Assembly: GCF_036002945.1 (NCBI RefSeq)
Contig: NZ_CP108529.1
Coordinates: forward strand, 3,162,001 to 3,226,000
Direction of reading: 5' to 3'
DNA: 64,000 nucleotides
From: Streptomyces sp. NBC_01224
Lineage (GTDB): Bacteria; Actinomycetota; Actinomycetes; Streptomycetales; Streptomycetaceae
Part shown: one piece after another, positions 34,083 through 42,542 of the stretch
How the letters are laid out: every line of letters starts with the position of its first letter
Numbering within the stretch: position 1 is the first letter of the stretch
Notes under the pieces: model-generated
Database searches by the model: none
Seen by the model: only the letters and a program-made list of their open reading frames with translations
What the model was told of the DNA's origin: nothing
Position numbers and translations under genes: made by a program

Positions 34083-35035
34083 GCCGCCTCCATCCAGATG
34101 TCGGCGAGGGACTCCTCCAGATTGATCCGGGGGCGCCAGCCGAGCCGGTCCCTGGCGGTGCGGACGTCGGCCTGCTGCCAGGCACCGCAGCCGTCCGGGT
34201 ACGGGGAGGGGGTCGCCGAGAGATGCTCGATGACCGACTCGGTGGAGGTGCGCGGGGCGCCGATGGGCAGCCGGGGCGGGGGCGCGTCGAGTTCGTGGAG
34301 TGCGCCCGCGTATCCGGCGACCCTGGCAAGGACGGCGGCCGCGTCCCGGAGCCGCACGGCGCGGCCGGTGCCGATGTTGACGACGCCCTGCGCGGCGGAG
34401 AGAGAGGCGGCGTGCACGGCGCGCGCGACATCGCGTACGTCGACGAAGTCGCGCTGCACTCCGAGGCCGCTGAGCTTCAGCTCGCCGTCGCCGGACTGCA
34501 TGGCCCGGCGCATCGCCTCGGCGAGCCTGCCGAGCGGGGAACCGGCCGGGGTGCCGGGGCCGACCGGGGAGAAGACCCGCAGTACGACCGCGTCGAGGCC
34601 GGAGCCGAGGACGAGTTCGGTGGCTGCGAGCTTGCTGACGCCGTACGGGCCGCCGGGGCGCGGAATTGCGTCCTCCGCGGTCGATGAGCCGGGCTGCGAG
34701 GGCCCGTACTCCGACGAACAGCCGACCTGGACGAGACGGGCCGTACAGCCGCTGCGTCGCATTGCCTCGCAGACGGTGGCGACGGCGACGGTGTTGTGGC
34801 GGGTCAGATCGCGGGCCCCACCGCGGGTGGCGCCCGCGCAGTTGACGACGACTCCGGGGTGGACGGCGTCCAGGAAGCGGGTCAGCGCGCCGGGGCTGCC
34901 GCCGGCGAGGTCGAACCGCACGTCGGCGTCGTCGCCGCGGCCGAGCGCCGTGAGGTGCACGGCGGGGTCGGCGAGGAGGCGGTCGGCCACGAACCGGCCG
35001 AGGAATCCGTTGGCTCCGAGCAGCAGCACCCTCAT
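34070..35035 (-). CDS. NAD-dependent nucleotide-sugar epimerase/dehydratase
   Basis: 321-residue extended SDR. Rossmann loop LLGANGFLGRFV (5-16), NCAGATRGG, VQVGCSSEYG, and the catalytic YGVSK motif (about residue 131), so it should be active. The family converts nucleotide sugars, typically by 4-epimerisation or dehydration. ATG 35035 has GAGGGGG upstream. It lies between the polytopic membrane protein and the spherulin-4-like gene on the same strand. Within an exopolysaccharide locus it could supply UDP-GalNAc, which is inference from context. Confidence 0.85.
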   Translation of the reverse strand: MRVLLLGANGFLGRFVADRLLADPAVHLTALGRGDDADVRFDLAGGSPGALTRFLDAVHPGVVVNCAGATRGGARDLTRHNTVAVATVCEAMRRSGCTARLVQVGCSSEYGPSQPGSSTAEDAIPRPGGPYGVSKLAATELVLGSGLDAVVLRVFSPVGPGTPAGSPLGRLAEAMRRAMQSGDGELKLSGLGVQRDFVDVRDVARAVHAASLSAAQGVVNIGTGRAVRLRDAAAVLARVAGYAGALHELDAPPPRLPIGAPRTSTESVIEHLSATPSPYPDGCGAWQQADVRTARDRLGWRPRINLEESLADIWMEAACRI

Positions 35036-35091
35036 CGCGCGCCCCCTCGGTGCCGACGGCGGGCTGCCGGTGCGGGGGATTGGGGGGTCAT
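35032..35091 (-). CDS. Candidate 19-codon ORF coupled to the epimerase gene
   Basis: ATG 35091, with AAGGAG 9 bases upstream, opens MTPQSPAPAARRRHRGGAR and stops in an ATGA overlap with the epimerase start. The good Shine-Dalgarno and overlap suggest a coupling ORF. No homologues are known to me and it may be chance. Confidence 0.3.
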   Translation of the reverse strand: MTPQSPAPAARRRHRGGAR

Positions 35092-35217
35092 GTCCGGTGT
35101 CTCCTTCAGGAAGTGTGGTGCGGTACGGGGAAAGGACCCGCAACGTCGGCTCCGCGGGGGGCGTGCGGGTGGTTCGTATGTGGGGGTGGATCGGTGGTGC
35201 GGCTTCGGTCGCGCGGG

Positions 35218-36801
35218 TTACGCGGTGGTGCGGGTTTCGTCACCGGGTGTGGTGTGGGCGGATGCCCGGGAGAGGGCGACAGTGGCGCTGATCAGCAGCC
35301 CGAGCGCGGCTGCGCCACAGGCGACGGCGGGTACGGCTCCGGTGCCGGCCGCCATGACAAGGGCGTCGACGGGACGGGCGAGGAAGTGCAGACCGGGCAG
35401 CCGCCCGGCCAGGACCAGTGCGGGTGCCAGCGCTTCGAGGACGCAGGCGGCGGCGAGTCCGACGGCGGCGGGTTCCGGGAAGCCGTGCACGGTCAGCAGC
35501 CGGGCCAGCAGGAGCAGCACACCGAGCGCGGCCGCCCCGACGAAGGCGCCGCCGCCCCCGTACCCCAGATGCGCGACGTAGAGCAGCCCGGCGAGGACGC
35601 ACAGGTGGAGTGCGACGGCTCCGAACAGCAGGGGGCGCACACCTGCGGCGAACTCCTCCAGTGCGCGGCTGACGATGAGTTTGCGGTGTGCGTGTACGGA
35701 GAAGAGGTGCGCGCACCAAGCGGCCGGGGCGACGGAGAGGGCCAGCCCCAGCAGCGGTGCGGGGGTGAGCGTCCAGGGGCCTTCGGGGCCGCCGCTGAGT
35801 ACCTGGTCGAGCAGTGCTTCGCCGTACAGGACATAGCCGAGGAGCCAGCAGCCGTACACATGGGCGGGGCCCGAGGACCGGCCTTCGGCGCGCAGGGGGC
35901 CGCTGCGCAGGCTGAGGGCGAGTCCGACAATGCCGACGAGCGCTCCGATGAGGGCGATCGCAAGCCGTCCCTGGCCTCCGAGCACCCCCTCGGTAACCCT
36001 CAGTGCGCCGGCGGTCGCGATGCAGGCCGCGCCCGGCACCAGTGCGCGGAGCGACCAGGCGGCGCGTGTCTCGGTGTCGCGCTCCGTCGCGCGGAGCGCT
36101 GTCGCGGGCTCGCCCGTCACGGCGGGTACCCGGGCGAAGAGCTCCTCGGCGAGCGAGAAGACATCGCGGTGCCGGTAGCGGGCGGCGGCGCGGTCGGTGA
36201 CGCCATGGGCTTCGAGCCCGGCGGCGATCTCCAGCGGATCGACGGCCCGCTCGCACAGCTCGCGATGGCGGTGCATCAGCGATTTCACGGGGTCGGCGGG
36301 ACCGCGGCGCGAGGCGTTGAGCTTGCGCGCCGGAGCTGCGCGCGCGATCTCGGGGGCGCGGGGAGTCGCGGCCCTCTCTGCGGAGGTCCGCTCCGCGAAG
36401 GTCTGCTCTGCGGGAACCTGCTCTGCGGCGGTGTTCTCCGGGGTGGCTTTCTCCGTGGCCGCTTTCTCTGTGGCCGCTTCTTCCGGGGCTGCTTTCTCTG
36501 TGGCTTTCGGTGCGGAGGCGGGCTCGGCGTCCGGAGCCGTAAGGGGGCGACCGGCCTCGGCCGATACGTCACCGGCCTCGACGACCCGAGAAGCCTCGTT
36601 CCGGGCGGCATCGTCCGGCACGCCCACGGGCTCGCCCGCAGCTGCCGCCACCGCTGCCTGGTCCGGGTCCGGCGAGCCCCACACCGGCTCCGAGATCTCG
36701 GAGCCGAGGGTCTCGGAGACGAGCGCCCACGAGCGGAGGTCCCAGCTTCCGCCGGTGGTCGGTGTGGCGGGTGCGTCGGGCACCTCGGTCGGGCCGCCCA
36801 T
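35218..36801 (-). CDS. Polytopic membrane protein of the exopolysaccharide-like locus
   Basis: 527-residue protein. The N-terminal 150 residues are Ala/Glu/Thr-rich and contain repeated TEKA/AER units, likely disordered or coiled. Eight hydrophobic helices follow (for example ACIATAGALRV, LAIALIGALVGIVGLALSL, LLGLALSVAPAAWCAHLF, LGVLLLLARLLTV). The segment VSRALEEFAAGVRPLL lies in the middle. I chose ATG 36801, which has GGAGG at an ideal distance; an ATG at 36894 overlapping the glycosyltransferase stop by 8 bases is an alternative. Its position right after a DUF3492 glycosyltransferase equals that of PelG, the Pel exporter, but it has fewer helices, so I do not name it. Confidence 0.65.
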   Translation of the reverse strand: MGGPTEVPDAPATPTTGGSWDLRSWALVSETLGSEISEPVWGSPDPDQAAVAAAAGEPVGVPDDAARNEASRVVEAGDVSAEAGRPLTAPDAEPASAPKATEKAAPEEAATEKAATEKATPENTAAEQVPAEQTFAERTSAERAATPRAPEIARAAPARKLNASRRGPADPVKSLMHRHRELCERAVDPLEIAAGLEAHGVTDRAAARYRHRDVFSLAEELFARVPAVTGEPATALRATERDTETRAAWSLRALVPGAACIATAGALRVTEGVLGGQGRLAIALIGALVGIVGLALSLRSGPLRAEGRSSGPAHVYGCWLLGYVLYGEALLDQVLSGGPEGPWTLTPAPLLGLALSVAPAAWCAHLFSVHAHRKLIVSRALEEFAAGVRPLLFGAVALHLCVLAGLLYVAHLGYGGGGAFVGAAALGVLLLLARLLTVHGFPEPAAVGLAAACVLEALAPALVLAGRLPGLHFLARPVDALVMAAGTGAVPAVACGAAALGLLISATVALSRASAHTTPGDETRTTA

Positions 36802-36886
36802 GGTGATTCCTCCGTGATCGTCGCCGACTGCGTCGGGCCGTCCCGGCCCGCCGCTGCGGCCCCGCCCGGCTGTTCCCTGTTGCTGT

Positions 36887-38764
36887 TCACACATCGCCGC
36901 CACCCGCTCCCCGAGCTCCCGCGCAGACGGCGGCCCAGCTGGGTGTGCGGTCGACCGCGCCTGCCGGGGCGGGGCCCGAGGCCGTCCACGGGCCCTGGAC
37001 ATGCGCCTCGGGCGGGGTGGCGAACGGGCGCGGTTCGCCGTCGGCATTCACCGTGTCTGCCTCCCTTCGCACCGGGGCGTGCGAGATCAGCTCCAGGTAG
37101 ATGCCGCGAAATGCCGCGAGGTTCTGTTCGACGGTGAAGAGTTCGAGCGCGCGGGCGCGCGCCGCCGCTCCGAGCCGCGCGCGGCGCTCGGGGTCGCGCA
37201 GCAGTGCGAGGCAGGCGTCGGCGAGCGCCCGGGGATTGCGCGGGGGCACCACGAGCCCGGTACCGCCGATGACTTCGACCACCGCGCCGACGTCCGTCGA
37301 CACCGTGGCCCGGCCGCAGAACATCGCCTCGACGAGGCTGATGGGGAAGCCTTCGACAACGCTGGAGAGGACGACGACCCCGCCCGCCGCATAGGCCTCC
37401 GACAGATCCGGCACCTCGGCTCCTCCGATGTCCTCGAAGGAGACCGGGTTGTCGCCGACGGCGTGTGCATCCGTGGCCTCGTCGGGGAACAGCTGGGCGG
37501 CGAGCGCCCGGCAGTGCGCGAGATAGGTGCTGCCTTCCGGGCCCTGGGCCGGAGCGCCGATGATCCGCAGCCGGGCGTCCGGTTCGGCCTTCCGCACCTC
37601 CGCGAAGGCGTGCAGCAGCGCGATCAGGTCCTTGGCGGGCTCGATCCGGCCGACCCAGACCAGCGTGTCGTCGGGACCGCTGTCGCCGCTCTCCCCCAGG
37701 GCCGTGAACCTGCCGGACTCCATGCCAGGGTGGACTGTGCGCAGCTTCTCGCGCTCGGCGCCGCACCGTTCCTGCCAGCGGCGGGCGTGGGTGTTGCCGG
37801 GGGTGACGATCGCGGCCTGCCGGTACACCTCGGTGGCGAGCCGTCCGTGGAAGTTGGAGAGCAGGGCGCGCACCGGCGCGCTCAGGGGGGTGTCGGCCGC
37901 TGCGAGGTAGTGCGCCCGCAGTTGCACGCCGTGCTCGGTGACCAGCAGGGGTACCCCGAAGAAGCGTTTGGCCAGCAGCCCCGGCAGCGCCGCGGCACCA
38001 CCGGATGTGGCGTGGCAGAGGTCGACCGCGCCGAGGCTCTCCTCGTCGTACCAGTCGAGGGAGAGCGGGCGCAGTACCCGGTCGAGTTCCCGGGCGAAGG
38101 CGAGGAAGTCGGGGACGGTGGCGGTCTGGACGGTGCGCCCGGTGCCCGGGGCACGGCAGGCGGCTTCGAGCATGCGTACGGCGGTTTCGGAGCGGAGCGC
38201 CGCTGGGAGCCCCCCGTGTTCGCGGGCCAGTTCGGCCAGGCCGTACAGGCCCTCCGTGAACTGCGTGTCCGCGACGCCGGCGGTCGTACGCCCTGTACGC
38301 CCGTCTTCGCTCCGTTCGCCGAAGCCCGCGCCCCCGCCCCCGCTCGGCCTCGCGCTCGCGCCTGCGCCTGCGCCTGCGCCTGCGCCTGCGGCATCGTCCT
38401 CGCCGCTCGTCGTATCCGCCGTGCAGACAGAGGCCGCGAGAGCCGTGAAGTACGCGGTGAAGCGCTGTCGTTCGCGCCGTCCGTACGAGCGTCCGCCCCC
38501 GCCCGTCACCATCCGGGCGAGCAGCCCCTTGGAGGCGTGGGTGCCCAGGATGTCCTCGTCGGTCGTCCACAGCGGCGCCGTCCGTACCCGGCTGACCTCT
38601 GCCGGAAGCTGGACCCAGCCCTGCGCTTCCTGTTCGGCGGAGCGGCTGAGCGCGAAGAGATCGAACTCGTGCTGCGAGAGTCCGCGCACCAGACGGTCGC
38701 ACCAGAGTCTGGACTCACCGGTCGCATACGGATAACCACCGTCGGTGAGGAGTCCGATCCGCAC
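36887..38764 (-). CDS. DUF3492 + GT4 glycosyltransferase (PelF-like)
   Basis: 625-residue cytosolic glycosyltransferase. The N-terminal DUF3492 region begins RIGLLTDGGYPYATGESRLWCDRLV, contains a Gly/Ala-rich insert near residue 115 encoded by a hexanucleotide repeat, and ends TEHGVQLR. The GT4 half shows VTPGNTHARRWQ, DDTLVWVGRIEPAKDL, LRIIGAPAQGPEG, and the EGFPISLVEAMFCG donor-site ExxxxxxxE motif. This pairing is characteristic of PelF, which polymerises the cationic Pel polysaccharide. GTG 38764 (VRIGLL) is chosen; GTG 38770 also fits. The 3' end overlaps the longer alternative start of the membrane-protein gene. Role in exopolysaccharide synthesis is inferred. Confidence 0.82.
   Translation of the reverse strand: MRIGLLTDGGYPYATGESRLWCDRLVRGLSQHEFDLFALSRSAEQEAQGWVQLPAEVSRVRTAPLWTTDEDILGTHASKGLLARMVTGGGGRSYGRRERQRFTAYFTALAASVCTADTTSGEDDAAGAGAGAGAGASARPSGGGGAGFGERSEDGRTGRTTAGVADTQFTEGLYGLAELAREHGGLPAALRSETAVRMLEAACRAPGTGRTVQTATVPDFLAFARELDRVLRPLSLDWYDEESLGAVDLCHATSGGAAALPGLLAKRFFGVPLLVTEHGVQLRAHYLAAADTPLSAPVRALLSNFHGRLATEVYRQAAIVTPGNTHARRWQERCGAEREKLRTVHPGMESGRFTALGESGDSGPDDTLVWVGRIEPAKDLIALLHAFAEVRKAEPDARLRIIGAPAQGPEGSTYLAHCRALAAQLFPDEATDAHAVGDNPVSFEDIGGAEVPDLSEAYAAGGVVVLSSVVEGFPISLVEAMFCGRATVSTDVGAVVEVIGGTGLVVPPRNPRALADACLALLRDPERRARLGAAARARALELFTVEQNLAAFRGIYLELISHAPVRREADTVNADGEPRPFATPPEAHVQGPWTASGPAPAGAVDRTPSWAAVCAGARGAGGGDV
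38361..38390. repeat. Hexanucleotide microsatellite (CCTGCG)5 inside the glycosyltransferase gene
   Basis: Five perfect CCTGCG units encode the alternating Gly-Ala insert (AGAGAGAGAG) in the DUF3492 domain. Six-base units keep the frame, so slippage would change linker length only. Confidence 0.8.
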
Positions 38765-38954
38765 GAGCACACCCCCGATCTCCCTTGTGGTCGGCCACCG
38801 TTGGAACGGCGACTCACAGCGGGACGACCGTAAGCGGATACGCCGGTGGCGCGACGGACGGTTGTCCGTCGCGCCACCGAAAGGGGTGAACCGTCGTAAC
38901 TTTCCCACCCCGGTGGCGTTCTGTCGCGCTATGGGAGTGGCCGGTCACGCACGG

Positions 38955-40574
38955 TCAGGCTGCGGCCAGTTCCTTGCGGGCTGCGCGGCGCACTGCCGCG
39001 AGCGCCGGATCGAGCGCGGGAACGGCCGCCAGGAGCTGCTTGGTGTACGGGTCCCGGGGGTCTCCGTACACCTGGTCCACCTCACCCTCCTCGACGATCC
39101 GGCCCCGCCGCATGACGGCGACCCGGTCGCTGACCTGCCGTACGACGGCGAGGTCGTGCGCGATGAAGACCAGGGCGAGCCCCAGCTCCCGCTGCAACTG
39201 CGCCAGCAGGGCGGTCACCTGGGCCTGGGTCGTCACATCGAGTGCGGAGACGGCCTCGTCGCAGACGATCAGTTCCGGCTCGGCGGCCAGCGCCCGTGCG
39301 ATCCCGACGCGCTGGCGCTGTCCGCCGCTGAACTCGTGCGGGTAGCGGTCGTACTGCTCGGGGTCGAGCCCGACCCGCTTCAGCAGATCCCGTACCCGGG
39401 CCCGGATCACGACCTCGTCGCGCTCCCCGGAAGCCCGCAGCGGGTCGGCGACCGATTCACCGATCGAGCGTCGCGGGTTGAGGGAGGAGACGGGGTCCTG
39501 GAAGACCATCTGCACCCGGGCCCGGCGGGTGAGCCGCCCGGAGGTGGGCTCCAGCAGTCCTACGAGCATCCGCCCGAGGGTGGTCTTTCCGCTGCCGCTC
39601 TCGCCGACGATGCCGAGGGTTTCGCCGCGCCGGACTGTGAGGGAGACACCGTCGACAGCGGCGAGGGCGGACTTGCCCCTGCCGAACACCTGCCGGACGT
39701 CGACGGCCTCGACAAGCGGCTCACTCCCGACGAGTTCCTCACCATCGACCGATGCCTCGCCCTCGCCCGCGGCCGGCTTGTCGTCCGAGGCCGCCGGGCG
39801 GGCCGGAATGCGTGGCACCGCCGCCAGCAGCGCCTGCGTGTACGGCTCGCGCGGCGCCACGAGCACCTCGCCCACCGGCCCCCGTTCCACCGCCCGCCCC
39901 GACTGCATGACCAGTACCTCGTCGACCGATTCGGCCGCCACGCCCACGTCATGCGTGACCAGCAGCAACCCCATGCCCGTCTCCCGCCGCAGATTGTGCA
40001 GCAGATCCAGGATCTGGGCCTGGACGGTGACGTCCAGGGCGGTCGTCGGCTCGTCGGCGATCAGCAGCTGGGGTTCGCAGGCCAGGGCCATCGCGATCAG
40101 TGCCCGCTGCCGCATCCCGCCGGAGAACTCGTGCGGCCGGGACCGGGAGCGCCGTATCGCGTCGGGAATCCCGACCCGGTCCAGCACCTCGACGGCCCGG
40201 GCCCGCGCCACCCGCCGGGAGGCCCGGTTGTGGACCCGGTACACCTGGGCGATCTGGTCGCCCACCGCGTAGTACGGGTCCAGCGAGGACAACGGGTCCT
40301 GGAAGACCATCGCCGCCTTCGCGCCCCGCAGGGCGCGCAGTTCCGCGTCGTCCGCCGCGGTCACGTCCACCCCGGCGACCCGGATCGAGCCGCCGACCCG
40401 GGCCCCGGTCCCCCGGTGCAGTCCGAGCAGGGCGTACGCCGACGCACTCTTGCCGGAGCCGGACTCACCGACGACGCCGAGTGCGCCGCCGGCCTCCAGT
40501 GAGAACGACAGCTTCTCCACCGCTCGTACGTCACCGAACGAGATCGAGAGATCGGAGACTTCGACCAGGCTCAT
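38955..40574 (-). CDS. Peptide ABC transporter, double ATPase (DppD-DppF type fusion)
   Basis: 539-residue protein with two complete ABC domains. First: Walker A GESGSGKS (about 34-41), Q-loop VFQDP, signature SGGMRQR, Walker [13 protein letters not shown]. Second: GESGSGKT (about 320), [30 protein letters not shown] (Glu retained). A Pro/Ala/Glu-rich linker joins them. Both halves have the oligopeptide-transport C-terminal signature ([22 protein letters not shown]). The ATG 40574 overlaps the permease stop by 4 bases. It powers import with the two permeases and the lipoprotein upstream. Confidence 0.93.
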   Translation of the reverse strand: MSLVEVSDLSISFGDVRAVEKLSFSLEAGGALGVVGESGSGKSASAYALLGLHRGTGARVGGSIRVAGVDVTAADDAELRALRGAKAAMVFQDPLSSLDPYYAVGDQIAQVYRVHNRASRRVARARAVEVLDRVGIPDAIRRSRSRPHEFSGGMRQRALIAMALACEPQLLIADEPTTALDVTVQAQILDLLHNLRRETGMGLLLVTHDVGVAAESVDEVLVMQSGRAVERGPVGEVLVAPREPYTQALLAAVPRIPARPAASDDKPAAGEGEASVDGEELVGSEPLVEAVDVRQVFGRGKSALAAVDGVSLTVRRGETLGIVGESGSGKTTLGRMLVGLLEPTSGRLTRRARVQMVFQDPVSSLNPRRSIGESVADPLRASGERDEVVIRARVRDLLKRVGLDPEQYDRYPHEFSGGQRQRVGIARALAAEPELIVCDEAVSALDVTTQAQVTALLAQLQRELGLALVFIAHDLAVVRQVSDRVAVMRRGRIVEEGEVDQVYGDPRDPYTKQLLAAVPALDPALAAVRRAARKELAAA

Positions 40575-41560
40575 GCCAGCACCACCCGTCGGTCGGCCAT
40601 CGCCTGCAGAATGTCCGCGACGGCATTGGCAAGGACGACGAAGAATCCGGTGACGAGCACCAGACCGACGACCACCGGAAGGTCCACGTGCTTCACGGCG
40701 TCGACGAGTTCGCGGCCGACCCCCGGGATCCCGAAGAGGGATTCGGTGAGTACGGCGCCGCCGAACATCGAGCCGATGTCCAGTGCGCCGAGCGCGATCA
40801 CCGGCGCCAGCGCACCGCGCAGCGCGTGCCGCCCGACGAGCGCCCGCTCGCTGACCCCGTACGCCCTGAAGGTGCGCACATGGTCCTCGGCCAGGGTCTC
40901 CAGCATCGAGGCCCGGGTCATCCGGGCGTACGGGGCCGCGGACACCAGCGCCAGCGAGATCCAGGGCAGCAGCAGGTTCCAGGCCCACTGCTCGGGGCTC
41001 TCGGTGAGGGGCACATAGTCCGGGAACGGCAGGATCTGGAGCGCCGTGACCAGGATGATGATCAGCAGCAGGCCGATGACGAAGACCGGCGTGGCCATGC
41101 CGGCCAGGGTGATCCCGGTGAGGATGCGCTCGGTCAGCCGCCCCCGCCGCCACACCGAGAGCAGCCCGGTGCCGACACCGAGCAGCATCCACAGCACGAA
41201 GGCGCCGACGGCGAGCGAGGCGGTCGCCGGGAGCTTGGCCAGGATCAGCTCGGTGACCTGCTGGTCGCTCTGGTACGAGAGCCCCAGGCAGGGCGCCTGG
41301 CAGTGCAGCACCCCGGTTCCGGTCGAGTAGTCGCGGCCGGCGAAGAGGCCCTGGAGGAAGTGCGCGTACTGCATGTACAACGGGTCGCCCAGGTGCAGCT
41401 GTTCGCTTACCTGTGCCACCTGCGCGGGCGAGCAGCGCGGACCGCAGGCGATCTGTGCGACGTTGCCGGGGGCGACGTAGAAGGCCGCGTAGACGACGAT
41501 GCTGAGCGCGAGCAGCACGAAGAGCGCCCCGCCGAGGCGCCTGAGCAAAAACCACGTCAT
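40571..41560 (-). CDS. Peptide ABC transporter permease (DppB type)
   Basis: 329-residue inner-membrane permease with the N-terminal RRLGGALFVLLALSIVVY helix and a BPD_transp_1 domain of about five further helices. The EAA-like loop reads ARMTRASMLETLAEDHVRTFRAYG. A periplasm-side insert with four cysteines (CGPRC, CQAPC) lies between helices 1 and 2, which is more than usual. Four-base overlaps at both ends tie it to the second permease and to the ATPase gene. Confidence 0.92.
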   Translation of the reverse strand: MTWFLLRRLGGALFVLLALSIVVYAAFYVAPGNVAQIACGPRCSPAQVAQVSEQLHLGDPLYMQYAHFLQGLFAGRDYSTGTGVLHCQAPCLGLSYQSDQQVTELILAKLPATASLAVGAFVLWMLLGVGTGLLSVWRRGRLTERILTGITLAGMATPVFVIGLLLIIILVTALQILPFPDYVPLTESPEQWAWNLLLPWISLALVSAAPYARMTRASMLETLAEDHVRTFRAYGVSERALVGRHALRGALAPVIALGALDIGSMFGGAVLTESLFGIPGVGRELVDAVKHVDLPVVVGLVLVTGFFVVLANAVADILQAMADRRVVLA

Positions 41561-42540
41561 GCGTCGGTCTCCTTCTTCCGGCCGGTGCCGATCCGCAGCC
41601 GGGATTCGGCGCGCGGGTCGAGTGCGGTGCGTACGCCCTCACCGAGGACGGTCAGCGCCAGCACCGTGACGAAGAGCAGCAGGGCCGGGATCAGCAGATA
41701 GGTGGGCGCCGCCTGGTACCAGGTGTCGGCGTCGCTGAGCATCTGCCCCCAGGAGGGTGTGGGCGGCTTGATGCCGACGCCGAGGAAGGACAGAGCCGCT
41801 TCGACGACGATGTCGGCCGGGAAGAGCAGCACGGCGTACGTGATGACGGGCGCGGCCAGCGCGGGCAGCAGTTCCCGCTTGGCGATCTGCCAGGAGCCCC
41901 AGCCGCTGAGCCGGGCGGCGGAGACGTGGTCGAGCGATTTCAGCGCGAGCGTCTGGGCGCGCACGATCTTCGAGATGCCGGACCAGCCGACCAGGCCGAT
42001 GATCACGGCGATCAGGACCGGGCGCGGGAAGCTCGTGGGGACGACGGCGAGCGCGCCGAGCGCGATCACCATGACGGGCAACGCGACCACGACGTCGGTG
42101 ACCCGGCTGAGCGCCTGGTCGACGAAGCGGTTGCCGAGCCCGGCCGCGAGGCCGACGCCGACCCCGATGATCACCTGGAGCAGGGTGGCGGCGAGCGCGA
42201 CGCCGAGCGAGACCCGTGCCCCGTGGACGACGCGTGCGAACAGGTCGCGTCCGGTGAGCGGTTCGACGCCGAGCCAGTGCTCGGCGCTGATCCCGCCGAA
42301 GGAGCCGAGCGGCACCCCGCCGGTGGCGGAGTCGACGAGTTCCGGGTGGTACGTGGTGGGGTCCTGGCCCTCGATGCCCGCGAGCAGCGGTGCGGCGAGC
42401 GCGATCAGGACCAGCAGGGCGACGACGACGGCCGCCACGAGGGCCGCGCGCCGGGCGCGCAGCCGCCGCCAGAACGGATGGGCCCCGGAGGCGGGGGCCT
42501 TGACGGCCCCCGCCTCCTCGGCCAGTAGAGCTTCGGCCAT
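41557..42540 (-). CDS. Peptide ABC transporter permease (DppC type)
   Basis: 327-residue permease: Arg-rich cytoplasmic N terminus (RRLRARRAALVAAVVVALLVLIALAAPLLAG), the OppC-type N-terminal extracellular segment (EHWLGVEPLTGRDLFARVVHGAR), and a transport domain whose EAA loop reads ALKSLDHVSAARLSGWG. ATG 42540, two bases after the stop of the binding-protein gene. Forms the membrane channel with the DppB-type subunit. Confidence 0.92.
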   Translation of the reverse strand: MAEALLAEEAGAVKAPASGAHPFWRRLRARRAALVAAVVVALLVLIALAAPLLAGIEGQDPTTYHPELVDSATGGVPLGSFGGISAEHWLGVEPLTGRDLFARVVHGARVSLGVALAATLLQVIIGVGVGLAAGLGNRFVDQALSRVTDVVVALPVMVIALGALAVVPTSFPRPVLIAVIIGLVGWSGISKIVRAQTLALKSLDHVSAARLSGWGSWQIAKRELLPALAAPVITYAVLLFPADIVVEAALSFLGVGIKPPTPSWGQMLSDADTWYQAAPTYLLIPALLLFVTVLALTVLGEGVRTALDPRAESRLRIGTGRKKETDA

Positions 42541-42542
42541 GG

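Noticed and set aside
31935..35291. 1118-codon plus-strand frame opposite moeZ, spherulin-4-like and epimerase genes
   Set aside because: Low-complexity Arg/Asp/Leu-rich reading without domains; three clear genes lie on the other strand.
40575..41642. Extension of the ATPase gene upstream over the permease
   Set aside because: The permease has a clean reading with ATGA coupling; the extension is a shadow.
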